From Trileptium ribeirensis (Eukaryota > Nematoda > Enoplea > Enoplida > Thoracostomopsidae): a DNA stretch of 64,000 nucleotides. Where the stretch lies: assembly GCA_030248225.1 (NCBI GenBank), contig JASANE010020187.1:1-64000 (forward strand), read 5' to 3'. Below, in pieces: positions 11,032 through 22,058 of this stretch (positions are counted from its first letter, which is position 1; each line of letters opens with the position of its first letter). A program made the position numbers and the translations under genes. The notes below the pieces were generated by a model. It made no database searches, had not been told where the DNA came from, and was given only the letters and a program-made list of their open reading frames with translations.

Positions 11032-11555
11032 CCTAAGTAAGGCCTTCTCGGTTTCATCGGTTACGCAGTCGTAGTTTTGCAAGAATACGTTTTTATACAA
11101 GTCGCTTGATTCGTCATTTGGTAAAGTATTTGGTACAACATTTGGCGATACAGGCGTCGAATTATCACCCGTAGAAATACTTAGGTCATTAGTATCAATT
11201 TTGTGATCTTGTATATCGTCGTGTATAATTTGATCACTGTTTTCGGCGCTGCCTTTAACGACTTCGTTCAAACTTCCGGTCGCAGTCGCTGATTCATTGC
11301 TATTTGTGGCTGCGTCATGTATGGGTTCTTGCTGAATGCAAATGACGTTGATAATAAAATTTCCTATTGTTGAGGTAAGTCTGTCGCCGCAAAAAACACA
11401 TGATTCGCCAGTAGAAGTTTGCAGCTTAATGCGTCGAAGTAGAGCATCGTGAATTGTAAGATATGATATTGCGTCAACAGTAGATGAATGAGCGAGAGCT
11501 CGAAGGCCACGAGCGACATGACAATCTTCGCCTTCGTTATTTGGAATGAGTGACC
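11032..11555 (-). CDS. GEMIN5: Gemin5-like gene, exon 10 (largest traced exon)
   Basis: The acceptor is attccgatttcag and the donor is CTTAGG|GTAAGT. The exon has 174 full codons. It begins SLIPNNEGEDCHVARGLRA, contains two CxxC-like cysteines (CVFCGD) at about codon 67, then a D/S/N-rich variable stretch, and ends ESSDLYKNVFLQNYDCV, TDETEKALLR. Human Gemin5 has FLPDGCDHLRDKL and then, after a variable acidic region, DLRLTEEGERMLSTFKELF in the equivalent span. The variable middle of the family is poorly conserved, so the assignment relies on the flanks, phase and order. This part belongs to the C-terminal RNA- and ribosome-associating region. The CxxC pair could be incidental. Confidence 0.85.
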
Positions 11556-12179
11556 CTGAAATCGGAATTAATCAATGTCATGTACATGAAGTGAAATTTA
11601 AGCTTATCCAAATTTCCAAAAGCAGTCTAAAAGTATTACAAATTTTCTGGCATATGAATAATGAAAAGGGATGGAACTAAACTCTTGCTGCAACAAAATT
11701 CACTCTAACCGGAATTGTGCCAGATAGAGAAGTTCCGGCAGCTTCCTCCAATAACAGAACAAAACAAAACCGGAATTCCACTTCCTGTTCCTGCAATGAT
11801 GGTGTTCCAGCTCTGGACAAGCAAAAATCATACTACCGACACAGGCAATCTGGATTGAAAATTTTGCCTTTCATATTTTTACTCCAGTTAAGGTCCAAAT
11901 ATAATACATTTTTGTATTTGTGCAGTGATGAATGTCTTTTAATGCCGTTGCTAATTCAGTCGTCCAGGAACGACCGCTTGGTTTTAAATTCATGAATTTT
12001 ACACTATTTTTACAAGCGATGCACCTACCACATTAATAGCCATTCAAATCGATTGAATAAAACAGAGTTAAGCTAATCGCAATTTATAGATAAACTTTAG
12101 GTAACGGTGTGATAATTTTGCACAGGTCCAATAGAAGGACCCTTTGTATCACCGTATATATTCTTATAAACCCAGATCA

Positions 12180-12265
12180 AACCTCTGTGTTGCAACACAG
12201 AATCCTATCAATTTACTCAGCACAGAATCCTATTAAATTACTCAAACACATAGTCCTATAATAAC
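12180..12265 (+). repeat. Short tandem repeat (three ~25-bp units)
   Basis: Three units resemble CACAGAATCCTATYAATTTA..CTCA. They lie beside the LINE remnant. Confidence 0.5.
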
Positions 12266-12280
12266 TGCTAGTTGTTGAGC

Positions 12281-12420
12281 ACCTAAGAACCTTTGCCTAG
12301 CTTCACCCCATATTTGACATCTGAAGACAAAGTGTTCAGACGTTTCAGCTTCATAGCGACACTATTCAGTCACCACTTTCTCTTAATCTCATAACCCCAA
12401 GATGGGCGTTTAAAATATTA
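12281..12420 (-). pseudogene. Remnant of a non-LTR retrotransposon (C-terminal end of reverse-transcriptase ORF)
   Basis: The minus strand reads AHLGVMRLRESGD and, after a frame break, RYEAETSEHFVFRCQIWGEA, RQRFLG. The E-T-x-E-H-(F/L).. .C.....R pattern preceded by HLGVxRLR is the usual C-terminal tail of LINE polymerases, where a cysteine/histidine knuckle follows the RT domain. Only about 45 residues survive and the frame is broken. The rest of the element was not found nearby. Confidence 0.5.
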
Positions 12421-13105
12421 TGCCCATCTATAATCTATCTATATAACAAGACTTCCGACACCCAAAATTAGAAGCCTAACAACCTGAACGCAATTGGGTA
12501 ATCATATTCGCAGAAAAAACCGCCCTGTTTCTGAAAGCCGAGAAAACAACTGCCTTATCCAAACTACCGAAATTATACCTGGGGTCATAACTTGGGGAAA
12601 CGGGAGTTAGGAAGGGAGGTAGCGGAACATACCTGAGGGTGATCATACCAGTTCGACTGTCCTTACGTCAAAAATATTACGTAATTTAACGTCTGACTGC
12701 TATTGTGGATATGTAACAAAAGAAAATTTAAGGTATTACTGGCGCCGCAAGGAAACATTTCCATATTTTATAGCCAAAATAGCAAAAAATTAGCAATTTC
12801 TAGCCAAGCAAATAAAAATTCGTAAATTTTTAGCGGCACAAGAAAGTGCCTTTGGAGGGGGATGAAATGAATAACGCCAAAAGTTACCTGGGTAGCATGA
12901 ACTGGGTAACATGGAGAGGTCGATACCTGCCCAACTGTTTCAAGAAGCAAGAATAGCAATACATACCCTTACTGAAAAACTATTAGACCGCAAATTTCAA
13001 TAAAAATACATAAATATACTTTTATTTAACACGTAACAGTTTTCCCCAATGGCACACTGACTACAAAGCGAAATCAACATTTTTCAAGCTTAACAAAAAA
13101 TTTAC

Positions 13106-13295
13106 CGTCGATAAAAAGTCTCGCAGCAACTTTGGCAATAGGATTTATGTCATCGGCGCTGTAAAACGGCGGTTTTGTGAACATTAGTAAAGCTTGATAA
13201 GCCTGCTCCAATGCATTGACCCAATACTGATTATTGCGTGACGCACCCAGGAACATAAGAACTGTAGTGATGCGTATTGACAACGAAACCAAATA
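13106..13295 (-). CDS. GEMIN5: Gemin5-like gene, exon 9
   Basis: The acceptor is ttatatttcag and the donor is TCGACG|GTAAAT. The exon reads YLVSLSIRITTVLMFLGAS, then NQYWVNALEQAYQALLMF and later AKVAARLFIDG. The human protein has [20 protein letters not shown] followed by SWDEAVQALLRAV at the same place, and YSAFLPDG after it. Order, helix pattern and the W..A...A.QALL core agree. One trailing G joins GG of the next exon to make glycine. Confidence 0.88.
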
Positions 13296-13459
13296 CTGAA
13301 ATATAAAATTATATAAAGAAGAGGGGTACAAAATAATAAGATACATTAAATGCACATTAAATTTAAGTGATCACATTTTGTTGAAAATTCGAGGGAATCA
13401 ATAAATTTACCCTCCAACCAACAAAAACAGCGAACACCGATGATAATTTATCAACTTAC

Positions 13460-13593
13460 AGGTTTAAGAGAATCTGATCCGATATTTCGAATCCAAGATT
13501 CAGTTGTTGTAGCAATGTCCAGACAACTTTCTGTTTTGTGGCCGAGTTGTTCCCAAAAAATGCGCCATATATCGTACAACGTATACTCGCTGG
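13460..13593 (-). CDS. GEMIN5: Gemin5-like gene, exon 8
   Basis: The acceptor taken is tatttaag, because it fits the phase; a second AG lies four bases further on. The donor is AAACCT|GTAAGT, a perfect consensus. The exon reads SEYTLYDIWRIFWEQLG, then HKTESCLDIATTTES and WIRNIGSDSLKP. Human Gemin5 has PFVERVTAVWKSIFSL at this place, with the same aromatic/tryptophan spacing. Another frame is also open across this exon, but it lacks this similarity and does not fit the flanking phases. The exon ends in phase 0, directly compatible with the next. Confidence 0.85.
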
Positions 13594-13701
13594 CTTAAAT
13601 AACAACTTAATATTATTTACATAATAGCAATGATTTAACATTGCTCATGCACCGTAAAACAAAGAATTAAAAAATATCGGTTGTATTTGTGTTTGTTTAA
13701 C

Positions 13702-13785
13702 CTGGTAGTGTCGGCCCCTGATGAGTAATTAGCGCAAATATAGTGTCAGTCAACATTTCGCGTGATAACGAAATCAAAAGCATCA
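13702..13785 (-). CDS. GEMIN5: Gemin5-like gene, exon 7 (short helical exon)
   Basis: The acceptor is acgttcattcaag and the donor is CTACCAG|GTTAAA. With two leading bases the only open frame reads MLLISLSREMLTDTIFALI, then THQGPTLP. Human Gemin5 at this place has LVFCLLELLSRHLEEKQ, a similar amphipathic helix. The single trailing base fits the acceptor at 13593 after a 108-base intron, the shortest seen here. The weak polypyrimidine tract and the uncertain upstream donor lower confidence. Confidence 0.65.
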
Positions 13786-16148
13786 CTTGAATGAACGTAG
13801 AAACAGGTGCACAAAAATAATCACCAGCAACAGGTCAATGTTACAGAATAACATGCTGTATTTTCGATTTGTAACAAGAAAGTTCATCGAACCGAATACA
13901 GAAATTACTATCTGCATTATGTTTTTTTTAGACTTGAACTACAACCAATTAGTTACGAGACATAACTGTAAGAAATAACATTAATCGTTTAAGCAAAAAC
14001 TTAGGTTTAACATCTTGCTTCTAGATAGAGCCTTTAGTTTTATTCACACATTTTAATGATACTGAGCATTTCGTGAAGGCATGCCCGTCCTGATGTCACA
14101 AAATAACGCCTTTCACTGAAAAATTACAAGCTCTAAAGTTATTCTATGGCAGCATTTAATATTACGCCGATATCTTTTTTAGCATGTTGAAACAAAATTG
14201 CGGTCAACTGCATTACTTTCAATTTGCTTTTGGACATAAATTGTTTCAAAGTAACAAAAAAGACTGTGTGCAGGATAAAACTGCATTCTTAAAATAGCAA
14301 TTTTATAGAAAGAAGCATACACGGCCCGACATTTTAAAAACATCACAGGTAGAAAAAATGAACTATACAAATTCGTGAAATTTCCTGAAATTGTCTGTAG
14401 TTATATTAAACGGAAGAAATCGAAAGCAGAGAACTCGTTATCAATGAGTGCTACTCGTGCGATGTGCGCTCGAAGTTCGTTCGTCCAAAATTTAGTTGAA
14501 ATGTGCTCAAATTTTTATTAGAAATTCTAGGCGTCCTTTTAAAATTTGTTCAACAGCTGTTCGAAAACAAGAAAAAATTGTTCGATTTCTGTCCGAAGTT
14601 CCTTCATTAGAGAAGCGACAGTAATTTCTGGCGATTACCACAAACTTGTATCTTATAAGTTTTACAAAACTTTTTATTTCAATTTTTGTTTCATTGCTCA
14701 AAATACTTACCTAGTACAGGCTAACGACAATACCAGCGTTACCTAAAGTAAGCCACTTTTACTGAGTAAATTTAATTTCGGTTTTAAAAATTGTTAAGTT
14801 AAAGGCCATATTGCAATTTGCACCCATTTGCACTAGAACAAATTTTCCCAGTTCTTGTTGGATGGAAGGTAGTGGGCAAAGAACCAACTGCAAAATAATG
14901 TTTGTTCTCTATATAATATTCTATATTGAAAATACGAAAAAAGCATCAATTTTATCACAACCTGCCACATTTTCTATCCATGTAGATTTAAAAGAATTGA
15001 TATCATGATCTAATTCGAACGTGTTAGCAACGATGTGAGGTGGAACGAGAAATGGTTTGAGCTTTGTTATGACACATTCGTGCGTTGACACAAGGTAACG
15101 ACTGTTCTGAAATGGCGATATTTATAAGAACATAAATATTTTGTACAAGTTCTAACCACGCACCTTATAGCGAGGTCACTGTGTTTATTCGTTACTTCTA
15201 GCAAAGTTCTCGAATTAGCTTTCAGTCCTCAGCTAATAAGATAACTTAGATTACCCCGAAAGACAAGTTACAAGTGCAGCGATGATAAAAATCCGTCATT
15301 GGCCTATGCACAGAGGGAAAGGGGAACCAGTATTTTCGGGCTCCCCAGCGTCGTGCCCCCAGGTAACTGTTGGCTTCCCCCAGGTCAACCCCTCAGCACC
15401 CCTTAGGTATTTTAGGTCACAAAAATGATCGTCCTAACAAGAAACTGCTATAAAAACGCAATATTATTGCATTATACTGCGACGATTCATTAGAAAATCG
15501 TATGTGAAACGGAGTGCGGCCAGCAGAAAAAACACATTTTCTGTGCATAAACAATGAAATATGCAACAAAAACGATAAAAATGCTTGAAAAACACAAAAA
15601 TGTAATTATAAAACCCCAGTTAACATGGAGAGTATGGTTTTCCCATGTAAGTATGGAAATTCATCCAGGTATTTCCAGTTCTCTCAGGTTAGAGCTGGGG
15701 GCCATCTGCGCAAAGCCCCCACAGGTAAAATTTTGTTCTTATGGAGAGGCTAATGTCAATTATTATTGAGAGGCTTACAACCGCCCACATTAACACGACA
15801 ACGTTTCGCACTGCAATTTCCTCATTACAAGTATTCTTATCAATGTGCTATATAACATAATGTCTAATCGGTTTAACAACAAATACGAAGCCAGTAATCA
15901 TTTATGTTACATACAGTATACTTCACTTACCTAGCCTACAAATTTTGTCAAAACTGAAAAGAGTAATTATTTTGGCCCTTAAATCAGTCTGAACAGGTCC
16001 GCCACGGTACATACGGAACCTCATACAATAAATCTGCAACCCCAAAAAATTCAAGGCCTAAATTAACACTTGCAATTATACTATAAGGAAACAAAACAGT
16101 TCCACGTAACATTATATCAAAGGACAGACTGAGCACTGAACTGTATAC
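13786..16148 (-). other. Gemin5 intron 6
   Basis: It contains the repeat members at 15290-15450 and 15610-15740. A 23-base acceptor-donor pair (15921-15943, minus) was considered as a microexon, but no frame fits. Confidence 0.5.
15290..15450 (+). repeat. Member of a dispersed family sharing AAATGATCGTCCTAACAAGA
   Basis: It shares CCCCCAGGTCAAC, AGGTATTTTA and AAATGATCGTCCTAACAAGA with 63745-63905, in the same order. Looser relatives lie at 15610-15740, 18940-19060 and 19265-19350. Confidence 0.5.
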
Positions 16149-16444
16149 TAACCTTTAATTCTGGCACACAGTCGCACAGTTTATAGGCTAGAGACCAATC
16201 ACATTCTTCAAGTGATGAAACGAAAGATCTCTGTGCATACGATATGGCATTACTACATTTGTTATCAGATTGCTTGAACTCTGGCCAATCAGTAGAAAAT
16301 TTATCACCATCCGCAGAAGCCCACAGCGTCGCATCGTCGCTGCGATTACAGACAGCAATGCGATATGCAAAATACAGGTACAATCGGTCACTACGACGTG
16401 CGAATAGCTGCGCAGCGTCACTATAACGTCCAACAGCCAAGTAG
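16149..16444 (-). CDS. GEMIN5: Gemin5-like gene, exon 6 (TPR-like helices)
   Basis: The acceptor is tattttatttag. The exon reads YLAVGRYSDAAQLFARRSD, then a stretch ending ISYAQRSFVSSLEECDWSLA and YKLCDCVPELK. Human Gemin5 has [20 protein letters not shown] here and later [21 protein letters not shown], so both ends of the exon match. The donor is uncertain. AAAG|GTTAGT at 16153 is the better consensus but leaves phase 0. A|GTATAC at 16149 leaves phase 1 and is the one that fits the next exon found, so I used it. If the stronger donor is real, one more small exon is missing between 16152 and 13786. Confidence 0.88.
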
Positions 16445-16929
16445 CTAAATAAAATACATAAGAAACAAACTCATGCCTATACGAAAGACTACACAATATC
16501 ATAATAAGTATACTTGGCATCATTTTCACAATAACGTTTCAACGATGTGCAGAACTCGCCAAAAATGAGTTAATGGTTCGGTACATGTTTATTCGAGAAG
16601 TTTTAAATCCTATTTGAAAGGTGTTCAACGAATGTTTTACCACTCCTTTTTACATTCGTTTGAAGCCTGTTCGCGGACAACAAAGTTTTGTTCAATTCTG
16701 TCCGAATCTCGAAAATGAATCCTAGCGAGTACTGCTGTAATATTTTTATTTATACAATGTGACGCATGACATTGCCCTGTAAGCAATACCAAGCTACATA
16801 TCAGTAAGAAAACGTATACTTTACAGCGTGCAGAAGCAGGCTTTTCAGCCGCTAACGGAAACCAACATCAATATGTGGTGGTGTCTTCGATGTTTTTGGC
16901 ATAGACAAACAGACATGTCCAAAATGGTA

Positions 16930-17045
16930 TACGCTGGCCTGTCCACAGTGGGAAGGGGGGGGGGTGGGGGAACAGGCCAGGTTTTCAAACCCCCAATGTT
17001 CGTGAGATTTTCCCCCATGTCCGTCCCCCCACTCGGCCGAAACCA
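16930..17045 (+). repeat. G-run and inverted GGCCTG patch
   Basis: GGCCTGTCC and AACAGGCC flank a run of nine to ten G interrupted once, followed by C-rich sequence. It would form a hairpin. It lies in the Gemin5 intron between exons 5 and 6. No gene was seen. Confidence 0.4.
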
Positions 17046-17525
17046 CTATGTTCAACTAATTGTAAAAAATTTTACGTCTGAAAATTTGTTTTTTTGTTTG
17101 CAAATTGTTTTTAAACATTAATTATCACTATTTATAATGTTAAGATATCTTTAGCTTGAAAATACATTCACGGTAGTATAAATGCATTAAAATATTGAAA
17201 TATTTAGTATTTTTAAGCAAAATTTATCCCCGCCCCCTTGGTACGGTTAAAATTAATCTTATATACGCTCATCCGTAATAGGCATTGATCAGGAATGAAG
17301 GGACTACTTTTCAATGAAACTAAAAGCTACAACATGCGTTAATTGACAGATATTACATCCCACAAATTTATTGTGTACTAAAACCTTTCGTAATAAGATA
17401 ATAAAAAATCCTAGTTAAACTTTAATTTGAAAGATATTTACACCATTTAAATTTTAGCACCATGGATTGCTATGGTTCCATGACGCAATAGCCGTATCTA
17501 AATACATAAACGAAATATGCCATAC

Positions 17526-17645
17526 CATTTGGCGGCTTGAATTAAATTTCCCGTTTGTAGCTGATTCTGTGCCCATGATTCGTATACTAATTGGTATGTC
17601 GGGTCACTCGGTGGTAAACGAAGTTGGGCAAGCGCTGCAGCATCT
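17526..17645 (-). CDS. GEMIN5: Gemin5-like gene, exon 5 (TPR-like helices)
   Basis: The acceptor is ttactctttcag and the donor is AAATG|GTATGG. The exon reads DAAALAQLRLPPSDPTYQL, then VYESWAQNQLQTGNLIQ and AAK. The human equivalent is [20 protein letters not shown], then SWGTVLERDGHYAVAAKCY, which is collinear with no gaps. The last two bases (TG) join C from the next exon to make cysteine, restoring the AAKCYL motif of the family. At 120 bases this is a standard internal exon. The intron before it is 698 bases and the one after it 1,081 bases. Confidence 0.93.
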
Positions 17646-18021
17646 CTGAAAGAGTAAAATGTTATCATAAAATGCTGTTACTTATATAAAAATATAGCGA
17701 TATAATACAGTAGTCTTCGAATCTTCGACAGACCCACACGCGAATAATTCGCTCCATATATTGAAATTTTACAAAAATTTAAAACGACATCCTTTCCCAT
17801 CGTTAGCGTTCAACCATGTTGCGAGTGAACTATGATTTTATCTACTGTAAGGATTATAAACAACGTAACCGAAAATGACCATTAATATCCAAATGCATCA
17901 CCCCAATTTTCGGAGGGTTGTTGACAGGCCATATATTTTATTACCCAGATTTTGCACCACATTAAAACAACAAATTTGTTATGGTAGACAAAAACGAAAG
18001 AATTTATAGCAGCGATAGATA

Positions 18022-18248
18022 TTAGGCCATGTTCACACTGGATACGATCCGATTTGCATGTGTATTTTATATACAGTTCAAGTTGCATCCGAACTGAGTC
18101 GACACAGTATGCACATACTTTGTCTGACCCAATTCGCATATGAATCGCAAGATATAATGTGAAAAATACATAAATTCATATATAAAACTTGCTCGTGTCT
18201 GATCTGGTGCAATGTGATCTCATCGTACGCAGTATAAACAAGGTCTTA
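18022..18248. mobile_element. Degenerate short MITE in a Gemin5 intron
   Basis: The left end (TTAGGCCATGTTCACACTG) and the right end in reverse complement (TAAGACCTTGTTTATACTG) match at roughly 70 percent over about 35 bases. It is non-coding and lies in the intron between exons 4 and 5. Age or identity cannot be judged further. Confidence 0.45.
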
Positions 18249-18343
18249 TGGCTAAATAAAACAGCGTACAGCAATATATACATACTAGACAAATCCCGAG
18301 AACGATATAACGTATAAAATAACAAAACACAACACGATAGTAC

Positions 18344-18494
18344 CGAAAGCATTCTTTGTCCACCAACAATTGCAGAGCTCCAGTTACATCGCCAACTGCT
18401 AACAGATACGTTGCTGCTTTCTGATACTGATTGGTCAACCTTGCAAGTTGACTAGCGTACTGACGACAAGCATATTTCCAAACGTGAATAGAAG
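18344..18494 (-). CDS. GEMIN5: Gemin5-like gene, exon 4 (TPR-like helices)
   Basis: The acceptor is gaattttgcag and the donor is GCTTTCG|GTACTA. The exon reads SIHVWKYACRQYASQLARL, then TNQYQKAATYLLAVGDV and TGALQLLVDKECF. Human Gemin5 here has [21 protein letters not shown] and then FYREA, so residues and helix spacing agree closely. This is the best single piece of evidence for the gene. It forms part of the TPR-like, all-helical dimerisation domain. The split arginine codon (CG plus A) is completed by the next exon to give CFRDAAALAQL, matching [13 protein letters not shown]. A short MITE (18022-18248) sits in the intron less than 100 bases downstream. Confidence 0.93.
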
Positions 18495-20708
18495 CTGCAA
18501 AATTCATATGAATGTAATCAATACTGATTATTACCCACAGGTTACCCCACAGTAAAAACAAACGAAGCGAGCGCGCCTAAAACGAGTAAAGTTCAACTAT
18601 TCCGATCTTTCAAGCGAACCCTTTCAAATTTCTAGAAAGGCAGCTAAACATCAGCCATACATTAGCTGCACTGTCAAAGTCATTTTAGCATTACTATTTC
18701 AAAACCACAGTTAGTAGTCTTTATTTATTCCTACCATGATCAAAAAATAAAAACTTTATGAAATTTACAAACCAATTCTCTAAAAAGTACAAGCTTCAAT
18801 TATGGCTATTTTTCACCTGGTAGACCAATAACAGTTGCTACACAGAATGCATATCACGCATATACTATCTGTTTCATGGTATTTACCAGAAGAACGGCTA
18901 AAGTATATAATGTTAAACGTTTTTACTGGCTTCTCAGAAATAGGGGAAGGCCGACATCCAGGTTATTTCAACCTCCTTAGGGTTCGCGCAGTCCACGCCC
19001 GCAGGTATGTTTTGAACTTGCCCAGTTCATGCACCGAGGTGCTTTCCAGCTAGACTAAAAATCACCAAATCTAATGGTTAAAAATACGAGTATTTAATCA
19101 TATTTTTTCTATCAAGTACTCTAATTTATACCCTGTAGGGTTAAAAATAACTAACATTTTCACGTTTTTGTTAGCACAATTTTCAAATAAGTGTTGCTAA
19201 TTACACAATTTCGACGCTTTCGACAGATACAATACTTCACGATGAGATCAATCGGACGGACCTCCGAAACTAGAAAGGGTCCGCACCCAGGTGTTTTATG
19301 GTACCCCCAGTTCCGAACTGGCTGACCCCCTCAGGGTTAATTTTGGTAGTTTGGAGAAGCCACTGTATAGAATTACAGGATTATCAACAATAATTATTGA
19401 CCACTGCTTGCTCGCAACTTGCACGTGGAAAAACAAAATTTTACAATTTGTTTTTTGTTCGCTACCTTGTAAGTCAAAACTCAACAGTGACGAGTAGAGT
19501 ATTTTTGAACAGACGACTACGTAAACAGAGCGTCGGTTCTGCGACATTATGGGTAACAAATGATTGCACCAAATATTTTGCTTAAAATACATTTTGAAGT
19601 AGATATATTTTCATATTCTTTATCGAGCACGTCATTACATCACGTTTACAACGTTAATCAAAAATACTGCAAGCAATAACAAAATGCACTATTTCTTTTG
19701 AATCGGCGCAGCGATCCGCGAATTATAATTTCGTACTAAAATGGCTAAATTGAAACACATGTTAGCATCTCCACGCCACATATTTCCGTGTTGATAAGTT
19801 ATAATAAAGCACAGGCGAAACCATGCTGTCAAAATTAAGACTATATTATTTGTAAAGCCATTTCCATAACATCTTTAACAATTTTTAGGCTAAAAGCTTG
19901 TATCAATAATTTGAAGTCCGCCATGCACTGGGTACATAGACTAAATTTATATTAAACCTCGTGTAATACAGCATACGAATGGGAATAATACGAGTCATTT
20001 CAGCTCCGCCAGCTCACGATTTACTAACACTGACAACTCGATACTAATGGAAAAGTGATTGACCAGGACTAATTTTTGCTTCCATATAGTCCGAGGGTGC
20101 GCATAATTAATACGAATCCGAACACATTATAATCTAAACTCGCAATTCCGTGCAACAGAAGAATAGCAATACCCGCCAATCCGTCCTGAAATGGAAGCAT
20201 TTATGCATGTTATAATAAAATTTTGCAAATTTACCATGTCAAAAGAAAAGGTGGAGAATTAGAGTAGTCGAGAATTGCCTCAACAGTGGTACACCGCCTG
20301 GCACATAGACTCCATTGCCAGAATGTATACACTATAACTACACCAGTGCTACTATTAACACTTTCTGGTTTCTTAGTCATTGTTAAATCACAGCGCACAA
20401 AAATAACTTGAGCAATGGTACAAACGTCGGCAACGACGACTGTTGAAACGTATGATAGTCAGTTGTTATCCTTCAGCTACGAAGTGATTGTGGCAAGTTA
20501 TTTGGTTAGATACGTGAAAGTGTTAGATCCTGGCAGACTGTTAGATACAATACCGATACGAATTTGTGTTATGTAGAAATAATATTTCAACAGTGTGTTA
20601 TTGAAAACAGTTATACATAAAACCTCTGTGAACTAAGAAGGGTGATATCTATAGAAGTAGCTACAAATGTATAAAAGCCCCCGTTATTATTTATTATCGC
20701 GAGATTAC
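18495..20708 (-). other. Gemin5 intron 3
   Basis: It contains loose members of the CCCCAGGT repeat family at 18940-19060 and 19265-19350. Nothing else was recognised. Confidence 0.5.
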
Positions 20709-20846
20709 CTGAGGGTGCTACTGAAACCAAGAAATCATTAAGAACTCCGTCCGCGGCTGCTTTTTCGATTGCGTTTTGCACGCTGTTGCCCCAGCAGTGA
20801 AGCCCAAACGTAGTTGTTGTGTTACCATCTTTTTCGTTAGTTGCAA
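20709..20846 (-). CDS. GEMIN5: Gemin5-like gene, exon 3 (start of TPR-like region)
   Basis: The acceptor is ggttgtttcag and the donor is CCTCAG|GTAATC. The exon reads VATNEKDGNTTTTFG, then LHCWGNSVQNAIEKAAADG and VLNDFLVSVAPS. Human Gemin5 has LMLWKGDLKGVLQTAAERG followed by a leucine-rich NLVAMAPAAGYHVW at the entry to its TPR-like dimerisation domain. The match in order, spacing and the VAPS motif is clear. A single trailing G joins CT from the next exon to give A and then SIHVWKY, extending the match. In Gemin5 this region mediates homodimerisation and is part of the platform on which the SMN complex and RNA partners assemble. The acceptor lies directly downstream of a GTAAGT look-alike, which may confuse gene predictors. 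Confidence 0.88.
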
Positions 20847-21729
20847 CTGAAACAACCACTTACCGTATTACATTGTATTATCAAATCGCTATTCGGAAGG
20901 TTCCCCATGTTTATCCCTTTATATTTAAATAAAATTAAGTTCCCGTGTGCGCATTCCAAATAACAAATTATAGGTTTTTCAATGTCAGCGATTGTATACC
21001 CATGAAGAGTGTTTCACACGCCATAAAAGGACATATAAATATATCAGGCGATTCGTTCTCGTTTCTCGTCGGTTTTTAGGCTACATGTATAAAATAAGAC
21101 AATGAAATAACTAACACCGGGATTATCAAAATTTTCTCCACTAAAGAGAAAGAAGCTGTAACAAAATTTTATCATTTTTGAGTCTACTTTAGTTGCGTAC
21201 ACATGGGTTGTTCCTTTGTCAAGTCAGTTGACGATCGTAAAAGATACGGACGCGCAGAAATCACTTTTCATTTATGTATGAGAATACCATTTGCGATACC
21301 GCAACACGTAAATGCTAATCGCGGTTAGTATTCTGGGATTTGGCATCACAACTTGCTGACCGTTGATCGCGTACATATGAACACGCGAGTACCAATCGCG
21401 CTCTTGGTGTGCCATAATTAATATAGTCTGTGAACATAGCTGTTCAATTTAACATGTTATTTGATAAAAACGAACAAACGTGCTGAACAGAGAAAACTGC
21501 GCGTACGTAAATTCCATTAGTACATCACAGAGCCATGTTCCCGTTCATAAACTGTCAGTATCGCTCACAGATATGTGAACGCCAACTATTGGACGATCCA
21601 GATATGCGTATTGGTGTTAGAGGTCTCATTTTTAGAGAAATTCACCATTTATAAAGCTACATAGTGTGCTACTAACTGTCGTCATTATTTACACGCAGCA
21701 GGATTTGGTCAAGAGAGAATTTTCAGTAA

Positions 21730-22058
21730 TGCATGAGTAAACTTAAGCTGCGCCCCTTACCATCCTCTTTTGACAAAAGCGATTGCCATTCGGTTGTACA
21801 CTGAACACAAATTTCATTTTTGCGTTAAAGAACAGAAATTAGTCCGTTTCATATTCCATACATTATAATTTGAAAATGTTCGCAAACACACTGGTGTTAA
21901 AGTACAGGGACCGAATTGCATTCGCTAATGGCGTTATTGAACAGAAAAATGTCGAAATTGGATACGGCTGATGAAATGCGAGTTTTGTTCGCTAACAACG
22001 TTTTGTATATGGTGTCAAAAGAGGATGGTTGGGGCCGCATCTTAAGTTTACTCTTGCA
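21730..22058. mobile_element. MITE with ~45-bp inverted ends and TAA duplication (PIF/Harbinger-like)
   Basis: The ends begin TGCATGAGTAAACTTAAG and, in reverse complement at the right, TGCAAGAGTAAACTTAAG. They continue as near-identical inverted repeats through CATCCTCTTTTGACA. TAA flanks both sides (21727-21729 and 22059-22061), as in PIF/Harbinger-type elements. It lies in the 7.1-kb Gemin5 intron. Confidence 0.7.

Larger units (their letters stand above)
11556..13105 (-). other. Gemin5 intron 9
   Basis: It holds a CCGGAATTCC-containing fragment at 11700-11830 related to the ~1-kb element, the short tandem repeat and the LINE remnant. No other exon was seen. Confidence 0.6.

Noticed and set aside
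15921..15943. 23-base microexon between acceptor ctcttttcag and donor CTAG|GTAAGT
   Set aside because: In the phase left by exon 6 it contains TGA, and its length does not fix the phase for exon 7.
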